Source of the DNA: JADJOY01 sp016713535 [NCBI: Deltaproteobacteria bacterium]
GTDB taxonomy: Bacteria; JADJOY01
Reading direction: 5' to 3'
Assembly (NCBI GenBank): GCA_016713535.1
Contig: JADJOY010000054.1
Span: 1-6,613, forward strand
Length of the DNA stretch: 6,613 bases
Part shown: positions 6,383 to 6,613 of the stretch, piece after piece
Position numbering within the stretch: the first letter of the stretch is position 1
Layout: the number at the start of each line of letters is the position of its first letter
Program-made: the position numbers and the translations under genes
Notes under the pieces: model-generated
Databases searched by the model: none
Told to the model about the DNA's origin: nothing
The model's input: the letters and a program-made list of their open reading frames with translations, nothing else

Positions 6383-6417
6383 TCGGCGGGCTCGCGTCGG
6401 CGGGCTCGCGCCCGCCG
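6383..6417. repeat. 14-bp tandem direct repeat ending in a hairpin
   Basis: TCGGCGGGCTCGCG occurs twice back to back (6383-6396, 6397-6410). The second copy continues into CCCGCCG (6411-6417), which pairs with CGGCGGG (6398-6404) around a 6-base loop. It may be a second terminator-like structure or a small slippage duplication. Confidence 0.6.
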
Positions 6418-6490
6418 CTACACGGGCGGTGCGATCGGCGCGCGATCACGCGCACAGAGACCGTCGACGTCGGCGATGGGAGCGGCGTCT

Positions 6491-6613
6491 CGGGGGGGCG
6501 CCCCCCCCCCCCCGGGGGCCCCCGCCCCCCCCCCCCCCGCCCCCCCCCCCCCCCCCGATCCGGGACGGCCGGCCCCCCCCACCCCCCCCCCACCACCGCC
6601 CCCCCCCCCGGGG
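6491..6613. repeat. G/C homopolymer low-complexity end, probable artefact
   Basis: From about 6491 the sequence collapses into runs of C (10-18 long) and G with only scattered other bases (near 6557-6570 and 6580-6596). This differs abruptly from the preceding genome-like sequence, and it lies at the end of the window. Error-laden read ends or failed assembly explain it better than biology. The apparent 130-aa Gly/Pro/Arg frame on the minus strand here is a by-product. Confidence 0.8.

Larger units (their letters stand above)
6271..6490. other. Non-coding stretch after the phosphoesterase gene
   Basis: No ORF with recognisable family sequence or a ribosome site is seen on either strand. The stretch holds two hairpins and a 14-bp tandem repeat, listed separately. 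An ATG at 6356 opens a frame into the homopolymer tract, but its product is low-complexity and unsupported. Sequence composition looks normal until about 6490. Confidence 0.5.

Noticed and set aside
6491-6613. Repeat array or CRISPR-like structure
   Set aside because: There are no unique spacers or repeat units, only homopolymer runs at a contig edge.
1-6613. tRNA, rRNA, insertion sequence or CRISPR
   Set aside because: I saw no cloverleaf-type segments, no rRNA-like conserved stretches, no transposase motifs or terminal inverted repeats, and no regularly spaced repeats.

Overview
The window is about 6.6 kb of very GC-rich DNA with strong G/C preference at third codon positions, tight gene packing and few AT-rich promoter signals. 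This fits a high-GC free-living bacterium. A Cys-bearing lipoprotein signal peptide and the gene families seen would suit a soil-type lineage such as Myxococcota, Acidobacteriota or a related metagenomic phylum, but nothing here fixes the taxon. The last ~120 bases are nearly pure G/C homopolymer and look like the damaged end of a contig.

Left part, all on the + strand. The window opens inside the 3' end of an HD-domain gene that resembles the PhnZ-type (mixed-valent diiron) HD oxygenase/phosphohydrolase family. Its stop codon overlaps the likely GTG start of a large pyruvate-kinase-like gene. That protein keeps the PEP/Mg chemistry residues, has a helical N-terminal extension and an enlarged B domain, lacks the allosteric C-terminal domain, and carries the Leu/Lys pair associated with K+-independent pyruvate kinases. 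After 49 bases comes a 34-codon membrane-peptide ORF whose stop overlaps (ATGA) the start of a 125-aa protein with a helical, three-helix-bundle-like core, ending in a strong hairpin.

Middle part. Two diverged DUF2252 (kinase-like fold) paralogues face each other tail to tail with only 3 bases between their stop codons. The minus-strand copy keeps the full phosphotransferase-like signature (Asp, Asn, second Asp). The plus-strand copy has Ala at the Asn position, so it may be a regulatory or altered partner. A perfect 10-bp hairpin sits in the last codons of the minus-strand gene.

Right part. A 214-base divergent intergenic region holds four copies of GGTGACG, then comes a secreted or lipid-anchored phosphoesterase (phospholipase C/AcpA type) with all recognisable active-site motifs. 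Downstream there are two hairpins, a 14-bp tandem duplication, no supportable gene, and then the G/C homopolymer end.

The genes do not form one obvious pathway. The best candidates for something little described are the DUF2252 pair with one catalytically altered member, the coupled membrane-microprotein/helical-bundle pair, and the HD-oxygenase/pyruvate-kinase-like gene overlap.
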